A stretch of 64,000 nt of DNA, taken from positions 2,899,501 to 2,963,500 of the forward strand of contig NZ_CP144212.1 of NCBI RefSeq assembly GCF_041378895.1, read 5' to 3'. Within the stretch, counting starts at the first letter, position 1. Each line of letters starts with the position of its first letter. Made by a program: the position numbers and the translations under genes. The notes beneath the pieces are model-generated. The model made no database searches. It saw only the letters and a list, made by a program, of their open reading frames with translations, and was not told the origin of the DNA. This DNA comes from Dechloromonas sp. ZY10 (lineage in GTDB: Bacteria > Pseudomonadota > Gammaproteobacteria > Burkholderiales > Rhodocyclaceae). Positions 16,886 to 28,094 of the stretch are shown piece after piece.

Positions 16886-17818
16886 TCAGGCAAGAGCGGT
16901 CTGCCCCAACCAGCGGGTTACCCCGGCCGGCGCGGAGGAACCTTCCACAAAGCTGGCAAACTCCCAACAATCCTGGTGCTCAAGCAGGGCCCTGGCCAGC
17001 TGGTTGTTGAGCGCATGCCCCCCCTTGTGCGAGGAGTAGGCTGCAAGCAGGGGATGCCCGAGCAAATAGAGGTCGCCGACAGCATCGAGAATCTTGTGCT
17101 TGACGAACTCATCGCCATAGCGCAAGCCATCCTGGTTGAGCACCCGGAACTCATCGAGAACGATCGCGTTCTCCAGACCGCCACCGAGCGCCAGCCCATT
17201 CTCGCGCAGGAATTCGACCTCCTGCATGAAGCCGAAGGTGCGGGCACGCGACACTTCGCGAACGTATGAATGCTCGGCGAAATCGATTTCAGCCGTCTGC
17301 GCCGATTTGTCGATTGCTGGGTGATTGAAAACAATCGAGAAAGCCAGACGATAGCCATCATAAGGCTCGAAGCGCGCCCATTTGTCGCCATCCCGCACCT
17401 CGATCGGCTGCGTGACGCGAATGAATTTTTTGGCCGCATTCTGCTCTTCGATACCTGCCGACTGGATCAGGAATACGAAGGGCGCGGCAGAGCCGTCCAG
17501 AATGGGAACTTCGGGGGCGTCGAGATCGACCCATGCATTATCAATACCAAGACCGGCAAAAGCCGACATCAGATGCTCGATGGTACCTACCTTGACCCGA
17601 CCGCCAGCCGCCTCCATTTCAAGACAGGAGCACATGCGGGTATCGCCGACCATCATGGCCTGCGCGGGCAATTCAACCGGCTCCGGCAAATCAACACGGC
17701 GGAAGACGATACCGGTATCCGGAGCGGCCGGGCGGAGGGTCATGTTGACCTTGACACCACCGTGCAATCCGACGCCCGAAGCGCGGATCAACGTCTTGAG
17801 CGTGCGTTGCTTGAGCAT
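16886..17818 (-). CDS. lpxC: UDP-3-O-acyl-N-acetylglucosamine deacetylase
   Basis: 310 residues, the usual LpxC length. It removes the acetyl group in the committed step of lipid A synthesis. The zinc ligands are visible: '[18 protein letters not shown]' (first His) and '[16 protein letters not shown]' (His and Asp); the catalytic His is in '[17 protein letters not shown]'. The N-terminus '[20 protein letters not shown]' is typical, and ATG 17818 was chosen for this reason; the ribosome site is weak. It closes the dcw cluster 87 bases after ftsZ, as in many proteobacteria. Confidence 0.96.
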   Translation of the reverse strand: MLKQRTLKTLIRASGVGLHGGVKVNMTLRPAAPDTGIVFRRVDLPEPVELPAQAMMVGDTRMCSCLEMEAAGGRVKVGTIEHLMSAFAGLGIDNAWVDLDAPEVPILDGSAAPFVFLIQSAGIEEQNAAKKFIRVTQPIEVRDGDKWARFEPYDGYRLAFSIVFNHPAIDKSAQTAEIDFAEHSYVREVSRARTFGFMQEVEFLRENGLALGGGLENAIVLDEFRVLNQDGLRYGDEFVKHKILDAVGDLYLLGHPLLAAYSSHKGGHALNNQLARALLEHQDCWEFASFVEGSSAPAGVTRWLGQTALA

Positions 17819-17905
17819 GCCATTGAATTCAGAAAACAGGGGAAGGCGGGGATTGTAGCACAAACCCCCGCCCACCTTTTTCAGAGAGAAGCCGCAGATG
17901 CAGGC

Positions 17906-19093
17906 TCAATCTGCCTGCTTGCGCAGGAAAGCCGGAATGTCGTAGCGATCGACACCGCTGTTGGCCAACGCCTCGACCGTCACGTTACGCTTGCGAACTA
18001 CTGCCGGCACATCGGCAATCTGGTTGTAATCAATGGCGGGCGCTGCAGCAAAAGCACCGACAGCATCGTGCGTCCCGGTCGCCTGCTGCACCACTGGAGT
18101 GTTGATGACCTCAAACGTATGACGACCACGAGTCACCGCAGCAACCTGACCAAGGCCGGTCGCGACCACGGTCACGCGCAGCGAGTCGCCCATCGCTTCG
18201 TCGTACACCGCACCGAAAATAATGTGCGCATCTTCCGCTGCAAAGGTACGCACCGTATTCATCACCTCGTTGACTTCCTTCATCTTGAGGTTGCCACGCG
18301 CCGCAGTGATATTCACCAGCACGCCACGGGCGCCGGACAGGTTGACCCCCTCCAGCAGCGGCGAAGCAACTGCCTGCTCGGCGGCAATCCGGGCCCGGTC
18401 TAGGCCGGAGGAAACGGCAGAGCCCATCATTGCACGCCCCATCTCACCCATCACCGTGCGCACGTCTTCGAAGTCGACGTTCACCAGACCCGGATAGGTA
18501 ATGATTTCGGCAATGCCGCCAACCGCATTCTTGAGCACATCGTCGGCGGCCTTGAAGCAATCATCGACATCGGCGTCTTCACCCATCACTTCCATCAACT
18601 TGTCGTTGAGGATCACGATCAGGGAATCGACATGCTTGGCGAACTCGGCGATCCCGGCCTCGGCCGATTTCATCCGCTTTCCGCCTTCAAAGCTGAACGG
18701 TTTGGTCACCACGCCGACGGTCAGGATTCCCATTTCGCGAGCCACTTCGGCCACCACCGGTGCTGCACCAGTCCCGGTGCCGCCGCCCATGCCCGCAGTG
18801 ATGAACGCCATATGCGCACCGTCCAGAGCAGCACGAATGTCGTTGCGATGCGCTTCGGCGGCTTGCTGACCCTTTTCCGGCTTGGCACCGGCACCCAGCC
18901 CGGTTTCGCCCAGCGTCAGCTTGGTTGCCGCCGAATTGCGCCCGAGCGCCTGGGCATCGGTGTTGGCAGCGATGAACTCGACACCATTGACCCCCTGCTG
19001 AATCATGTGCTCGATGGCATTGCCGCCGGCACCGCCGACACCGAACACCTTGATGATGGTACCGCTCTCTTCCTTTTCAATGATCTCAAACAT
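17906..19093 (-). CDS. ftsZ: Cell division GTPase FtsZ
   Basis: 395 residues. FtsZ polymerises into the cytokinetic ring. The tubulin signature is present as 'AGMGGGTGTGAAPVVAEVA' and the N-terminal nucleotide site as 'VFGVGGAGGNAIEHMI'. The conserved C-terminal peptide that binds FtsA and ZipA is seen as 'DRYDIPAFLRKQ', after a linker of about 60 residues. GAGGAGGT lies just before the ATG. It follows ftsA by 42 bases. Confidence 0.98.
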   Translation of the reverse strand: MFEIIEKEESGTIIKVFGVGGAGGNAIEHMIQQGVNGVEFIAANTDAQALGRNSAATKLTLGETGLGAGAKPEKGQQAAEAHRNDIRAALDGAHMAFITAGMGGGTGTGAAPVVAEVAREMGILTVGVVTKPFSFEGGKRMKSAEAGIAEFAKHVDSLIVILNDKLMEVMGEDADVDDCFKAADDVLKNAVGGIAEIITYPGLVNVDFEDVRTVMGEMGRAMMGSAVSSGLDRARIAAEQAVASPLLEGVNLSGARGVLVNITAARGNLKMKEVNEVMNTVRTFAAEDAHIIFGAVYDEAMGDSLRVTVVATGLGQVAAVTRGRHTFEVINTPVVQQATGTHDAVGAFAAAPAIDYNQIADVPAVVRKRNVTVEALANSGVDRYDIPAFLRKQAD

Positions 19094-19135
19094 GACGACC
19101 TCCTCTGAAAAAACTCGAATGGTGCTTCACGCACC

Positions 19136-20365
19136 TCAAAAATTCTTGGCAAACCACTGTTTCATGCTGGAAAAGACATCGCCGAAGCCCTGCTTTTCCT
19201 GAATCTTCAGCCCCCGTTTCCGCTGCGTCTGGGCTTCCAGCAGCAAGCCATACGCTGTCGAGAAACGCGGGTTCTGAACCACATCAGCCAAGCTGGCGTT
19301 GTATTTCGGAGCCCCCAGACGCACCGGCATGTGGAAAATTTCTTCACCCAGCTCAACCATTCCCGGCATGATGCTGGCTCCGCCGGTCAGCACGATCCCG
19401 GATGACAGCACCTCCTCGAAACCGGAGCGGCGCAACTCGTTCTGGATCAACTCATAGAGCTCTTCGACCCGTGGCTGGATCACGTCGGACAAGGCACGGC
19501 GCGACAGCTTGCGGCTGGGCCGGTCATCGACGCCAGCCACATCGAGGTTCTCGCTCATGTCGGCAAGTTGCGACAGCGCACAACCAAACTTGCACTTGAT
19601 GTCCTCAGCTTCGCGGGTCGGCGTACGCAGAGCCATGGCGATATCGTTGGTGATCTGATCGCCAGCGATCGGGATCACCGAAGTATGGCGGATCGCCCCC
19701 TGCGTCCAGATTGCGATATCGGTCGTACCACCGCCAATATCGATCAGACAGACCCCGAGTTCCTTCTCGTCGTCGGACAGCACGGCATAACTGGAAGCCA
19801 ACGGCTGCAGCACCAGATCATTGACCTCAAGGCCGCAGCGCCGGACGCACTTGACGATGTTCTGGGCCGCCGAAACCGCACCGGTCACGATATGTGTCTT
19901 GACCTCGAGGCGCATGCCACTCATCCCGATCGGCTCACGAATGCTGTCCTGGCCGTCGATCACGAATTCCTGCGTCAGGATATGCAGGATCTCCTGGTCC
20001 GCCGGCATCGGCATCGCCTTGGCGGTTTCGATGACGCGATCGATATCTGCCTGCGTCACTTCCTTGTCCTTGATCGCAACCATGCCATGCGAGTTGAAAC
20101 TCTTGATATGGCTGCCGGCAATCCCGGTATACACGTCGCGCACCTTGCAGTCGGCCATCAGCTCGACTTCCTGGATCACCCGGCTGATGGTGTGCACCGT
20201 TTCCTCGATATTGACCACCACGCCTTTTTTCAGGCCGCGCGAATCCTGTGACCCCATCCCGATCACATTCAACAAGCCCTCCTGGTTCACCTCGGCAACC
20301 AGGGCGACAATCTTCGACGTACCAATGTCGAGACCGACAATCAGATCCTTGTTATCCCTGCTCAT
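19136..20365 (-). CDS. ftsA: Cell division protein FtsA
   Basis: 409 residues of the actin-like ATPase that anchors FtsZ to the membrane. It begins with 'DLIVGLDIGTSKIVALVAEV' (phosphate 1) and carries 'GVCLIDIGGGTTDIAIW' (phosphate 2) and 'GIVLTGGASIMPGMVEL' (adenosine). The C-terminal 'GDVFSSMKQWFAKNF' is the amphipathic membrane-targeting helix. The ATG at 20365 lies 4 bases after the ftsQ stop; a longer reading upstream would overlap ftsQ and is not supported. Confidence 0.97.
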   Translation of the reverse strand: MSRDNKDLIVGLDIGTSKIVALVAEVNQEGLLNVIGMGSQDSRGLKKGVVVNIEETVHTISRVIQEVELMADCKVRDVYTGIAGSHIKSFNSHGMVAIKDKEVTQADIDRVIETAKAMPMPADQEILHILTQEFVIDGQDSIREPIGMSGMRLEVKTHIVTGAVSAAQNIVKCVRRCGLEVNDLVLQPLASSYAVLSDDEKELGVCLIDIGGGTTDIAIWTQGAIRHTSVIPIAGDQITNDIAMALRTPTREAEDIKCKFGCALSQLADMSENLDVAGVDDRPSRKLSRRALSDVIQPRVEELYELIQNELRRSGFEEVLSSGIVLTGGASIMPGMVELGEEIFHMPVRLGAPKYNASLADVVQNPRFSTAYGLLLEAQTQRKRGLKIQEKQGFGDVFSSMKQWFAKNF

Positions 20366-20369
20366 ATCC

Positions 20370-21110
20370 CTACTTTCCCTTGCTCTCGGCCGCGACACGC
20401 ATCGCAAAGCCGTTCGGATAGCGCAAATCCACCACCGTCGGCCGCAGCTGACGCTTGCCTACGGCCTCCGGATAAAACTCGACAAAACGTTGCAAACGAA
20501 CCCCAATCGGCGACTTGCTCTGCTCGCGCCCCATGTCGAGCAACAAACCGTTCTCCAGCCGCATCTGCCAGGCCAGGCGCGGCGACAAGCTCACCATTAC
20601 CGGCTTTTCCCCCAGCGGTGCCAAAGCCTCGCTGAATGCCGCGTAGCGCCCCAAGACTTCCGGGGCGGTTCCCGCCGGGCCGTTGAGGGTTGGCAAACTC
20701 GCCAGATCCACCTCGACTGGAGCAGCAAGGAACACCTCGCCATGGGTATTGACCAGTTCGCCCTTGCCCTCGCCCCAACGGGCTGCCGGAACATGCTCCT
20801 CTACCGCAACTTCCAGGCGTGACGGCCAAATCCTGCGCACCTCGGCCCGCCGCACCCAAGGCAAGGTTTCGAGCATGGCGCGCACCTGCTCCAGATTGAG
20901 GCTGAAAAAATTCCCTTTCAGCGCCTGCGGCAGAACCTGCTCGACCTCGGCCCGCCGGGTATGCGCCAACGCCTCGGTGAACACCACCTGCTGCACCGGC
21001 ATGGCCGGGACCCGCGCCAGCCAGACCGCGACCCCGGCCACCAAGGCAGCGGTCGCAACCAGCACCAGCAGGTCGGCTATCGCGTTGAGCAGTTGTGGCT
21101 TGTTCCACAT
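20370..21110 (-). CDS. ftsQ: Cell division protein FtsQ
   Basis: 246 residues. FtsQ has a short cytoplasmic tail, one membrane helix (about 13-32, 'LLVLVATAALVAGVAVWLA'), a POTRA domain ('MPVQQVVFTEAL...' through about residue 110) and a beta domain. It recruits FtsB and FtsL to the divisome from the periplasmic side. 'LPWVRRAEVRRIWPSRLEV' is the characteristic POTRA end. It sits between ddl and ftsA, the canonical position. Confidence 0.94.
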   Translation of the reverse strand: MWNKPQLLNAIADLLVLVATAALVAGVAVWLARVPAMPVQQVVFTEALAHTRRAEVEQVLPQALKGNFFSLNLEQVRAMLETLPWVRRAEVRRIWPSRLEVAVEEHVPAARWGEGKGELVNTHGEVFLAAPVEVDLASLPTLNGPAGTAPEVLGRYAAFSEALAPLGEKPVMVSLSPRLAWQMRLENGLLLDMGREQSKSPIGVRLQRFVEFYPEAVGKRQLRPTVVDLRYPNGFAMRVAAESKGK

Positions 21111-21118
21111 TCATCGCC

Positions 21119-22024
21119 TCAGTCGTTGGCGGCCAGTTCGAGCACCCGGCGCACCAGCGCCGGATAGTCCATGCCCGCCACGCGAGCCGCCATCGGTACC
21201 AGGGAATGATCGGTCATCCCAGGCGCCGTATTGATTTCTAGGAAATAGTGCCGCCCCTCGGTGTCCATCAGAAAATCGACCCGCCCCCAACCGCGTGCTC
21301 CAACGACCCGAAATGCGGCCAGCGCCTGCCGGCGAATTTCTGCCTCCTGCTCAGGCGGCAAGCCGCAGGGGCAAAGATAGCGGGTGTCATCGCGGTTATA
21401 TTTGGCTTCATAGTCGTACCACTCGGTTGCCGGCTCGATTTTGACGATTGGCAAGGCTTCGTCGCCGACGATGCCGACCGTGTACTCCCCCCCCAGAATG
21501 CCGCGTTCGGCAATCACCAGCGCATCATGCCGTGAAGCTTCGCGATAGGCCGCCTCGACCCCGCCCGGCTGCTTGACCTTGCTGATGCCGATCGAGGAGC
21601 CTTCATGCGCAGGTTTGACAAACAGTGGCAAGCCCAAATGCGTTTCAACTGCAGCAAAATCGCTGTCGGCACTCAAAATTTCGTATTCCGGAACGGGCAA
21701 CCCGGCAGCCTGCCACAGCAGTTTGGTCCGCCATTTGTCCATCCCCAGCGCGGAGGCCATAACCCCGGAACCGGTGTAAGGGATATGCATGACCTCCAGC
21801 GCCCCCTGGATGGTTCCATCTTCACCATGGCGACCATGCAAAGCGACAAATGCCCGGTCATAGCCCTTCAGCGCATCGAGCGGCTGCTCCGCCGGATCAA
21901 AGGCATGGGCATCGATTCCTTGTCCACACAAGGCGGCGAGCACCCGCGACCCGCTATTCAGGGACACCTCGCGCTCGGCGGAGGTACCGCCGAAGAGGAC
22001 CGCGACTTTGCCAAAACCACTCAT
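21119..22024 (-). CDS. ddl: D-alanine--D-alanine ligase
   Basis: 301 residues, an ATP-grasp enzyme that joins two D-alanines for the peptidoglycan stem. Visible landmarks: '[19 protein letters not shown]', '[16 protein letters not shown]', '[18 protein letters not shown]' and the metal-binding '[17 protein letters not shown]'. The start overlaps the murC stop by 4 bases. This is the DdlB-type position inside the dcw cluster; no murB separates it from murC here. Confidence 0.96.
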   Translation of the reverse strand: MSGFGKVAVLFGGTSAEREVSLNSGSRVLAALCGQGIDAHAFDPAEQPLDALKGYDRAFVALHGRHGEDGTIQGALEVMHIPYTGSGVMASALGMDKWRTKLLWQAAGLPVPEYEILSADSDFAAVETHLGLPLFVKPAHEGSSIGISKVKQPGGVEAAYREASRHDALVIAERGILGGEYTVGIVGDEALPIVKIEPATEWYDYEAKYNRDDTRYLCPCGLPPEQEAEIRRQALAAFRVVGARGWGRVDFLMDTEGRHYFLEINTAPGMTDHSLVPMAARVAGMDYPALVRRVLELAAND

Positions 22025-23412
22025 TTCATTTCTACCAGCTTGCCCGGCACGCCACCAATCGAGCCGGCGCCCATCGTCAGAATCACATCGCCCGCGCGGG
22101 CGACATCCAGAATTGTTTGCGGCATGGCCGCAATATCTTCAACAAAGACCGGCTCGACCTTTCCGGCAACACGCAAGGATCGTGCCAAAGCACGGCCATC
22201 AGCTGCCACAATCGGCGTTTCGCCAGCAGCATAAATTTCCGCCAACAATAAGGTGTCGACCGTAGACAGCACTTTGACGAAATCTTCGAAGCAATCGCGC
22301 GTCCGGCTATACCGGTGCGGCTGGAAAGCCAGCACCAGCCTGCGTCCCGGGAAAGCACCGCGGGCAGCAGCCAAGGTTGCGGCCATTTCAACCGGGTGAT
22401 GCCCATAATCGTCGATCAAAGTCGCCTTGCCGCCATCGCGGGTGGCAATTTCTCCGTAGCGCTGGAAGCGCCGGCCAACCCCCTTAAATTCGGCCAGCGC
22501 CTTGATGATTGCGGCATCGTCAACCTGCACTTCGGTGGCAACGGCAATTGCTGCCAGGGCATTCAGCACATTATGCCGCCCCGGCAAATTCAGCACGATC
22601 GGCAACCGCGACACACTGCCGTTGACCCTGACGCAATCGAAGCGCATCCGGCCATCCTCGGCGACCACATTTTCCGCGTAAAAATTGCAGGATGAGGAAA
22701 AACCGTAGGTCACGATCTGCTTCGGCACCTGGGGCATGATCGAGCGGACATTGGCATCGTCGCCGCACAATACCGCAACGCCATAAAACGGCAGGCGATT
22801 CAGGAAATCGACAAAGGCCCCCTTGAGCCGCTCGAAATCGTGGCCGTAGGTCTCCATGTGATCGGCGTCGATATTGGTCACGACGGAGATTACCGGCGAC
22901 AGGTAAAGGAAGGAGGCATCTGATTCGTCGGCCTCGGCGACCAGAAAATCGCCGCTACCCAGACGAGCATTGGCGCCCGCTGCATTCAACCGGCCGCCGA
23001 TGACGAAGGTCGGATCGACGCCGCCTTCGGCGAGGATGCTGGTCACCAGGCTGGTCGTCGTCGTCTTGCCGTGCGTGCCGGCAATGGCGATGCCCTGCTT
23101 CAGGCGCATCAACTCGGCCAGCATCTGGGCGCGCGGCACCACCGGAATGTGACGCTCGCGCGCCGCCTGCACTTCCGGGTTATCGGCCTTGACCGCCGTC
23201 GAAATCACCACCGCATCGGCTGCTGCGACGTTTTCTGCGGCATGGCCGATCACCACCCGCACGCCCTGGTCCTGCAGCCTCCGGGTGGTGGCACTGGCAG
23301 CCAGGTCCGAGCCGGATACGCCGTAGCCGAGATTGGCCAGGACTTCGGCGATACCGCTCATACCGGAACCGCCCACCCCGACGAAATGGATGTTTTTGAC
23401 TTTATGCTTCAT
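22021..23412 (-). CDS. murC: UDP-N-acetylmuramate--L-alanine ligase
   Basis: 463 residues. It adds L-alanine to UDP-MurNAc using ATP. The Rossmann start '[19 protein letters not shown]', the Mur-ligase P-loop '[14 protein letters not shown]' and '[14 protein letters not shown]' identify MurC. The ATG at 23412 overlaps the murG stop by 4 bases. Earlier in-frame codons would run into murG. Confidence 0.97.
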   Translation of the reverse strand: MKHKVKNIHFVGVGGSGMSGIAEVLANLGYGVSGSDLAASATTRRLQDQGVRVVIGHAAENVAAADAVVISTAVKADNPEVQAARERHIPVVPRAQMLAELMRLKQGIAIAGTHGKTTTTSLVTSILAEGGVDPTFVIGGRLNAAGANARLGSGDFLVAEADESDASFLYLSPVISVVTNIDADHMETYGHDFERLKGAFVDFLNRLPFYGVAVLCGDDANVRSIMPQVPKQIVTYGFSSSCNFYAENVVAEDGRMRFDCVRVNGSVSRLPIVLNLPGRHNVLNALAAIAVATEVQVDDAAIIKALAEFKGVGRRFQRYGEIATRDGGKATLIDDYGHHPVEMAATLAAARGAFPGRRLVLAFQPHRYSRTRDCFEDFVKVLSTVDTLLLAEIYAAGETPIVAADGRALARSLRVAGKVEPVFVEDIAAMPQTILDVARAGDVILTMGAGSIGGVPGKLVEMK

Positions 23413-24467
23413 TTCGCTATCTCCGCGCAAAGCTGCGCAACCGCCGCCGTCGCATCTGGTTTCGCCAGCGCCCTGGCCTTTTCTGCCATTTCCAGCAGTT
23501 GACCGCGTGAATAGTTGCGGATCAGCGCCACCGACTCCGGCGTCAATTCGCCTTGCGGACAAAGGAAAGCTCCACCGACATTGACCAGAAAACGGGCATT
23601 CGCAGTTTGATGGTCATCCACCGCATGCGGATAGGGCACCAGAATTGCCGGCACCCCGGCAACTGCCAGTTCGGCGACAGTCAAGGCTCCGGCCCGGCAA
23701 ATCACCAAATCGGCCCAGCCGTAGGCACCGGCCATGTCGTCGATGAAAGCAACGCAGTGTGCCGGCACGCCGACCGCCGCATAATTAGCTTGCAACTGCT
23801 CAATGTGTTTTTCGCCCGCCTGGTGCACGATTTGCGGCAGTTCATCGGCCCCCAGCAGGCCCATGGCCTTCGGGATCACCTCATTCAATGCCTGCGCGCC
23901 CAGACTGCCGCCAATCACCAACAACCGGAGCGTGCCGCTCCGCTCGTGGAAACGCTCCGCCGGAGCCGATAGCGCGGCAATTTCCTGACGCACCGGATTA
24001 CCCAGCCACTCGCCCTTGCGCAAGGCCTCGGGAAAACCGGTGACAATCCGGTCGGCGACCGCTGCCAGTACGCGATTAGCCAGCCCCGGCACCGAGTTCT
24101 GCTCGTGCAGGACCAGCGGAATCCCGGTCAACGCGGCCATCATCCCCCCCGGGAAAGTGATGTAGCCCCCCATTCCGAGCACCACATTCGGACGCACCCG
24201 ACGCAGAGCCTGCCAGGCCTGCCAGAAACCGCGCAGCAAATTCACCGGCAGCAACAGTTTGCGCAACAGGCCCTTGCCACGCAGCGCCGAGAAACGCACC
24301 GGCACCAATTCATATCCATGCTGAGGCACCAGCCGCGCCTCCATCCCATCGGGATTACCGAGCCACAGCACACGCCAACCGGCCGCACGCAGACAATCGG
24401 CCACCGCCAGCGCCGGGAAGATATGTCCACCGGTTCCCCCAGCCATGATCAGCAAGGTCTTGCTCAT
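23409..24467 (-). CDS. murG: Lipid II-forming N-acetylglucosaminyltransferase MurG
   Basis: 352 residues, a GT-B glycosyltransferase that converts lipid I to lipid II at the inner membrane surface. The lipid-binding G loop '[16 protein letters not shown]' and the donor site '[20 protein letters not shown]' are present. The start overlaps the ftsW stop by 4 bases, and its own stop overlaps the murC start by 4, so translation in this stretch is tightly coupled. Confidence 0.97.
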   Translation of the reverse strand: MSKTLLIMAGGTGGHIFPALAVADCLRAAGWRVLWLGNPDGMEARLVPQHGYELVPVRFSALRGKGLLRKLLLPVNLLRGFWQAWQALRRVRPNVVLGMGGYITFPGGMMAALTGIPLVLHEQNSVPGLANRVLAAVADRIVTGFPEALRKGEWLGNPVRQEIAALSAPAERFHERSGTLRLLVIGGSLGAQALNEVIPKAMGLLGADELPQIVHQAGEKHIEQLQANYAAVGVPAHCVAFIDDMAGAYGWADLVICRAGALTVAELAVAGVPAILVPYPHAVDDHQTANARFLVNVGGAFLCPQGELTPESVALIRNYSRGQLLEMAEKARALAKPDATAAVAQLCAEIAK

Positions 24468-25627
24468 AATTTTCCACCTCGCATCAATTGCCGGTTTTCC
24501 CAATCGATCCGCAGCAGGATCGCCAGCGCCGTACAGTTGGCGACGATCCCCGAACCGCCGAAACTCATCAGCGGCAAGGTCAGCCCCTTGGTCGGCAGCA
24601 GCCCCATGTTCACGCCCATGTTGATGAAGGACTGCACGCCCATCCAGACACCGATACCCATCGCCACCAAGGCCGGATACAACCGGTCAAGCTGGACACA
24701 TAGGCGACCGATGGCGAAAGCCCGCTGGACGATCAGTGCGAACAACGCAATCACGGTCAACACCCCGACAAAGCCCAATTCCTCGGCGATCACCGCCAGC
24801 AGGAAATCGGTATGCGCCTCCGGCAAATAAAACAGCTTTTCAACGCTGGCACCGAGCCCGACGCCGAACAGTTCGCCACGCCCGAAAGCAATCAGCGAGT
24901 GCGACAACTGATAACCGCGCCCGAAAGCATCCGCCCACGGGTCCATGAAGCCGAAAACCCGGTCGCGCCGGTAAGGCGAGACGATGATCATGATCGTGAA
25001 GGCGATCAACAGCCCGACGATCAGCAGGGCAAACAGCCGGGCCTTGAGCCCGCCAAGGAAGAGGATCGCCATCGCAATCGAAATGATCACCACGAAAGCG
25101 CCAAAGTCAGGCTCCTTGAGCAACAGCATCCCGACCACTGCCATCGCCCCGAACATTGGCAGAAAAGCCTGCTTCAGATCGTGCATCACGTTGATCTTGC
25201 GTACCGTGTAATCGGCGGCATAGAGCACTGCAAACAACTTCATCAACTCGGAAGGCTGCAGGTTGGCGAAGCCCAGAGGCAACCAGCGCCGAGCGCCGTT
25301 CACGTCGCGGCCGATCCCAGGCACCAGCACGACGGCCAGCAGGATTACCCCAAGCATGAACAGCCACGGCGAATATTTCTGCCAGAAACCGAGTGGTACC
25401 TGAAAGGCGATGCCGGCCGCCACCAGGCCGACACACAGGAAAATTCCGTGACGGATCAGAAAATATGCTGGCTGATGATTGGTGAACCGACCGCCCTCGG
25501 CGGTGGCAATTGACGCCGAATAAACCATCACCAAGCCGGTAAACAGCAGGGCGAGAATGCTCCACAGCAAGGCATGATCGATTTCCGCAAGCTGGCGGCG
25601 GGGAGCATCAAGTGCCGAAATCAGCAT
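24464..25627 (-). CDS. ftsW: Lipid II polymerase/flippase-family protein FtsW
   Basis: 387 residues of the SEDS family with about 10 membrane helices. Family landmarks are '[20 protein letters not shown]', '[20 protein letters not shown]' and '[19 protein letters not shown]'. FtsW polymerises septal glycan with its partner FtsI, encoded upstream in the same cluster. The ATG at 25627 lies inside the end of murD (7-base overlap). A longer frame upstream only antisenses or overlaps murD and is rejected. Confidence 0.96.
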   Translation of the reverse strand: MLISALDAPRRQLAEIDHALLWSILALLFTGLVMVYSASIATAEGGRFTNHQPAYFLIRHGIFLCVGLVAAGIAFQVPLGFWQKYSPWLFMLGVILLAVVLVPGIGRDVNGARRWLPLGFANLQPSELMKLFAVLYAADYTVRKINVMHDLKQAFLPMFGAMAVVGMLLLKEPDFGAFVVIISIAMAILFLGGLKARLFALLIVGLLIAFTIMIIVSPYRRDRVFGFMDPWADAFGRGYQLSHSLIAFGRGELFGVGLGASVEKLFYLPEAHTDFLLAVIAEELGFVGVLTVIALFALIVQRAFAIGRLCVQLDRLYPALVAMGIGVWMGVQSFINMGVNMGLLPTKGLTLPLMSFGGSGIVANCTALAILLRIDWENRQLMRGGKL

Positions 25628-26973
25628 GGCAAGGCCTCGACGGCAGCAATGAAGGCCGCAGCCCGATGAGCGTAATTGCGGTACATGTCCAGGCTGGCGC
25701 ACGCCGGCGACAGCAGGACCGCATCGCCGACCTGCGCCTGCCCGGCCAGCCACTGTACTGCCGTGGCCATGTCGGCAAAACGCCGCAGCGGCAAATCGCA
25801 ACCGGCCAGTGCCGCCTCGATCAGTGCAGCATCGCGGCCAATCAGCGCCACCGCCCGGCCGTGCGCCATCAAGGCAGCCTTCAGCGGTGAGAAATCCTGG
25901 CCCTTGCCGTCGCCGCCGAGAACGATGGCGACCTTGCAACCAAGTCCCTCGACTGCGGCCAACGTGGCCCCGACATTGGTCCCTTTCGAATCGTCGATGT
26001 AGCGCACACCCCGCTTCTCGGCCACCAGTTCAACCCGATGTGCCAGGCCTTGAAAGGCCTTGAGCGGCGCCACCAGCGCCTGCGGCTGAACCCCGGCGAC
26101 TTCGCACAAGGCCAGTGCCGCCATCGCATTGGCAGCGTTATGCAGGCCGCTCAAGCGCAGTTCGGCCACAGCAACCAGCTTTTCCTTGCCGCGCCAGAGA
26201 GCGCCCTCGGCGTAACCATAGTCGACCGCACGCGGCGCCGGACCAAGGCCAAAGGTAATCATCTTGCGACCGCAGCGGCCATTGCTGATCGACCAGTCGT
26301 CGTCCCGATTGAGGATCATCGCGCCGCGTCCCTGGAATATCCGGGATTTGGCTGCGGCGTAATTGGCCATGCTCCCCGCGTAACGATCAAGGTGATCCTC
26401 CGACAAGTTGAGCACCGTCGCCGCCAGGGCATTCAGGTGATGCGTGGTTTCCAGCTGGAAGCTGGACAGTTCGAGTACCCAGACCTCCGGCAGCTGACCG
26501 GCATCTTCGGCATCCATCAATGCATCCAGCGCCGACGGGGAGATGTTGCCGCAGGCGACCGCGCTGACGCCGGCGGCGTTGAGCAGGTATGCGGTCAACG
26601 CCGTCGTCGTCGTTTTTCCGTTGCTGCCGGTGATCGCCAGGATTTTCGCCGGCGATTGCAGGGCATGCACCCCGGCGGCAAACAGTTCGATTTCGGAAAC
26701 CAGCGGCAGCCCGGAAGCGACGATGGCCGGGATCTCCTTGGCGACGCCGGGGGAAATCGCGATCAGGTCGATGCCGGCAAAGGTCGACGGCGAGAACTCG
26801 CCGGTCAGCAATTCGGCCTGCGGCGCCAATGCTTGCAGTTGCTCGACATTCGGCGGTGCCGTCCGCGAATCGGCAACGCGCACGCACGCGCCCTGGCGCG
26901 TCAGCCACTTGGCCATCGCCAACCCGGACTCACCGAGCCCGATCACCAGGATGCGTTTGCCTTGCCAGTTCAT
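25621..26973 (-). CDS. murD: UDP-N-acetylmuramoyl-L-alanine--D-glutamate ligase
   Basis: 450 residues. It adds D-glutamate to UDP-MurNAc-L-Ala. Landmarks: '[17 protein letters not shown]', P-loop '[17 protein letters not shown]', '[20 protein letters not shown]' and '[17 protein letters not shown]'. It starts 1 base after mraY ends and overlaps ftsW by 7 bases. Confidence 0.97.
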   Translation of the reverse strand: MNWQGKRILVIGLGESGLAMAKWLTRQGACVRVADSRTAPPNVEQLQALAPQAELLTGEFSPSTFAGIDLIAISPGVAKEIPAIVASGLPLVSEIELFAAGVHALQSPAKILAITGSNGKTTTTALTAYLLNAAGVSAVACGNISPSALDALMDAEDAGQLPEVWVLELSSFQLETTHHLNALAATVLNLSEDHLDRYAGSMANYAAAKSRIFQGRGAMILNRDDDWSISNGRCGRKMITFGLGPAPRAVDYGYAEGALWRGKEKLVAVAELRLSGLHNAANAMAALALCEVAGVQPQALVAPLKAFQGLAHRVELVAEKRGVRYIDDSKGTNVGATLAAVEGLGCKVAIVLGGDGKGQDFSPLKAALMAHGRAVALIGRDAALIEAALAGCDLPLRRFADMATAVQWLAGQAQVGDAVLLSPACASLDMYRNYAHRAAAFIAAVEALPC

Positions 26974-26974
26974 C

Positions 26975-28078
26975 TCAGCGCAGCTTCAAGGTAGACAAGC
27001 CGACCAGCACCAGCATGATGGTGATGATCCAGAAGCGCACGACGACCTGGGTTTCCTTCCAGCCGGTCTGCTCGAAATGGTGGTGCAGCGGTGCCATGCG
27101 CAGGATGCGCCGGCCCTCGCCGTATTTTTTCTTGGTGTATTTGAACCAACTGACCTGCAGCATCACCGACAGGGTTTCGACCACGAAGACCCCGCCCATG
27201 ATCACCAGCACGATTTCCTGGCGAATGATCACGGCGACGGTCCCCAGGGCTGCGCCGAGCGCCAGCGCGCCGACGTCGCCCATGAAGACTTCTGCCGGAT
27301 AGGCGTTGAACCACAGGAAACCCAGCCCGGCCCCGGCGATCGCGCCGAGCAGGATGCACAACTCGCCAGCCCCCGGCACGTAGGGAATCAGCAGGTACTT
27401 GGCGTACACCGCGTGGCCGGTGACGTAGGCAAAAATCGCAAAGGCACCGGCGATCATCACCGTCGGCATGATTGCCAGACCGTCGAGACCGTCGGTCAGG
27501 TTGACCGCGTTGCTGGTACCGACAATCACGAAATAAGTCAGCACGATGAAGCCGACCACGCCCAGCGGATAGGCCACGCTCTTGAAGAAGGGGACGATCA
27601 GTTCGGTCTGCGCCGGCGACTTGGCCGAATAGGCGAGGAACAGCGCGGCGCCGATGCCCAGCACCGACTGCCAGAAATACTTCCACTTGGCCGAGAGGCC
27701 GGCCGGGTTGCGATAGACCACCTTCTTCCAGTCGTCGTACCAGCCGACGATGCCGTAACCGAGAGTGACGACCAACACGGTCCACACGTACTTGTTGCTC
27801 AAATCGCCCCACAGCAGGGTGGTGACACCGATCGCAATCAGGATCAGCACGCCGCCCATGGTTGGCGTGCCGGACTTGACCAGGTGCGTTTGCGGACCGT
27901 CGGTGCGCACTGCCTGACCGATTTTCTTGGCCGCCAGCCAGCGGATCACGCGCGGACCGGCGACAAATGAAATCAGCAGGGCCGTCATTGCGGCCAGCAC
28001 GGTGCGCAAGGTGATGTAGTTAAAGACGTTGAACAGGCGAACGTCCTGGGCAAGCCATTGGGCCAGCGCGAGCAGCAT
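26975..28078 (-). CDS. mraY: Phospho-N-acetylmuramoyl-pentapeptide transferase
   Basis: 367 residues, about 10 membrane helices. MraY transfers phospho-MurNAc-pentapeptide onto undecaprenyl phosphate to make lipid I. The catalytic aspartates sit in '[19 protein letters not shown]' and '[18 protein letters not shown]', and the C-terminal '[14 protein letters not shown]' is the His-rich loop. ATG 28078 was chosen because it gives the usual length; the 16-base gap after murF holds its ribosome site. Confidence 0.97.
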   Translation of the reverse strand: MLLALAQWLAQDVRLFNVFNYITLRTVLAAMTALLISFVAGPRVIRWLAAKKIGQAVRTDGPQTHLVKSGTPTMGGVLILIAIGVTTLLWGDLSNKYVWTVLVVTLGYGIVGWYDDWKKVVYRNPAGLSAKWKYFWQSVLGIGAALFLAYSAKSPAQTELIVPFFKSVAYPLGVVGFIVLTYFVIVGTSNAVNLTDGLDGLAIMPTVMIAGAFAIFAYVTGHAVYAKYLLIPYVPGAGELCILLGAIAGAGLGFLWFNAYPAEVFMGDVGALALGAALGTVAVIIRQEIVLVIMGGVFVVETLSVMLQVSWFKYTKKKYGEGRRILRMAPLHHHFEQTGWKETQVVVRFWIITIMLVLVGLSTLKLR

Positions 28079-28094
28079 TAAACAATCTCCAGCA